From Gemmatimonadaceae bacterium (GTDB taxonomy: Bacteria > Gemmatimonadota > Gemmatimonadetes > Gemmatimonadales > Gemmatimonadaceae), in NCBI GenBank assembly GCA_014379705.1, contig JACMLI010000327.1:1-12770 (forward strand): DNA of 12,770 nt, in the 5' to 3' direction. The stretch's first letter is position 1. Each line of letters begins with the position of its first letter. The translations under genes were made by a program, and so were the position numbers. Of this stretch, positions 12,159 through 12,770 are shown in pieces. The notes beneath the pieces were generated by a model. It ran no database searches, was not told where the DNA came from, and was given only the letters and a program-made list of their open reading frames with translations.

Positions 12159-12770
12159 ATGAGCAGCCCGATCTATCTGGACTACGCCGCCACGACCCCG
12201 GTCCGACCCGAGGTCCTGGAGGCGATGCTGCCCTTCTTCGGGCCGCGTTTTGGCAACCCGTCGAGCGTGCACCGTTGGGGCCGTGAGGCCCGTACGGCCC
12301 TCGACGAGGCCCGGGAGCGAGTGGCGAAGTGTCTTGGCGCCCTCCCGGACGAACTCTGCTTCACGTCAGGGGGCACCGAAGGGGACAACCTTGCCCTGCT
12401 CGGCTCGTGGCGTGCAGTCCGCCACACACGCCCGGCAGTGGTCAGCACGCCGATCGAGCACAAGGCCGTGCTCGCCGCAGTGCACCAGGTGCAGAAGGAA
12501 GGGGGCGAGGAGCGCCTCGTCGAGATGAACACCGACGGCACGGTCGTCGCCGCGAGCTATGAGGCACTGGTCGATGGATCGGTGGCGGTCGTCAGCGTCA
12601 TGTGGGTGAACAACGAGGTCGGGGTCATCCAGGACATCCCCACCCTGGCCGCCATCGCCAAGGAGCGCGGCGCACTGTTCCACACCGATGCCGTGCAGGC
12701 ATTCGGCAAGGTGAAGATCGACCTCAAGTCCCTGCCCGTCGACTACCTCACGATCTCCGGCCACAAGATC
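12159..12770 (+). CDS. Cysteine desulfurase (IscS/NifS family), partial, runs off right edge
   Basis: The first 204 residues of a class V aminotransferase-fold PLP enzyme are present. It removes sulfur from L-cysteine as a protein persulfide for Fe-S clusters, thiolated tRNA or cofactors. MSSPIYLDYAATTPVRPEV is the standard N-terminus and supports ATG 12159. NPSSVHRWG, FTSGGTEGDNLAL (the PLP phosphate loop, 68-80), IEHKAV with PLP-stacking H101, WVNNEVGVIQDI, HTDAVQAFGK with D177, and finally SGHKI with Schiff-base lysine K203 all fit. The active-site cysteine loop lies beyond the window, so IscS (group I) versus SufS (group II) cannot be settled by that loop, although the visible motifs are IscS/NifS-like. 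No Shine-Dalgarno sequence precedes the start. The gene looks like a new transcription unit after the operon terminator. Confidence 0.93.
   Translation, partial: MSSPIYLDYAATTPVRPEVLEAMLPFFGPRFGNPSSVHRWGREARTALDEARERVAKCLGALPDELCFTSGGTEGDNLALLGSWRAVRHTRPAVVSTPIEHKAVLAAVHQVQKEGGEERLVEMNTDGTVVAASYEALVDGSVAVVSVMWVNNEVGVIQDIPTLAAIAKERGALFHTDAVQAFGKVKIDLKSLPVDYLTISGHKI

Overview
The window is GC-rich, has almost no intergenic space, and its gene content (bacillithiol deacetylase, kynurenine-pathway enzymes, MacAB/TolC-type efflux, cysteine desulfurase) fits a Gram-negative soil or aquatic bacterium. Gemmatimonadota is my best guess, from overall protein style and codon use. That is inference, because no rRNA or other marker gene is present. 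All recognised genes lie on the + strand except a partial membrane protein at the left edge. No tRNA, rRNA, CRISPR array, insertion sequence or phage gene was seen, and no stretch over 300 bases lacks a gene.

Left part (1-1960). A partial membrane protein runs leftward off the edge. It is divergent from a creatininase-family metallohydrolase only 14 bases away. A small secreted protein of unknown function follows and ends at a strong hairpin.

Efflux locus (about 1961-8263). The order is a TolC-like outer-membrane protein, a MacA/HlyD-like periplasmic adaptor, a MacB/LolD-type ATPase, and two different MacB/FtsX-type permeases. Together they could form one trans-envelope export machine, with ATPase and permeases as separate polypeptides instead of one fused MacB. 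The set is interrupted between the ATPase and the first permease by 167 bases. That gap is bounded by two inverted arrays of an 8-base G-rich repeat, with an intrinsic terminator between them. The arrays run exactly from stop codon to start codon.

Bacillithiol/kynurenine operon (8308-12097). Five genes overlap end to start: bshB1-like deacetylase, tryptophan 2,3-dioxygenase, kynurenine formamidase, an ABC-2 type ATPase and its permease. The first two tryptophan-degradation steps (tryptophan to N-formylkynurenine to kynurenine) are thus translationally linked to a thiol-biosynthesis enzyme and an exporter of unknown substrate.

Right edge (12159-12770). A cysteine desulfurase begins directly after the T-tract of the preceding terminator and runs off the window just after its PLP lysine.

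The observations most worth a second look are the repeat-terminator-repeat block inside the efflux locus, the composition of the bshB1-kyn-ABC operon, and a recurrent GTTAGGC heptamer that accounts for four of the five in-frame TTA codons I found.
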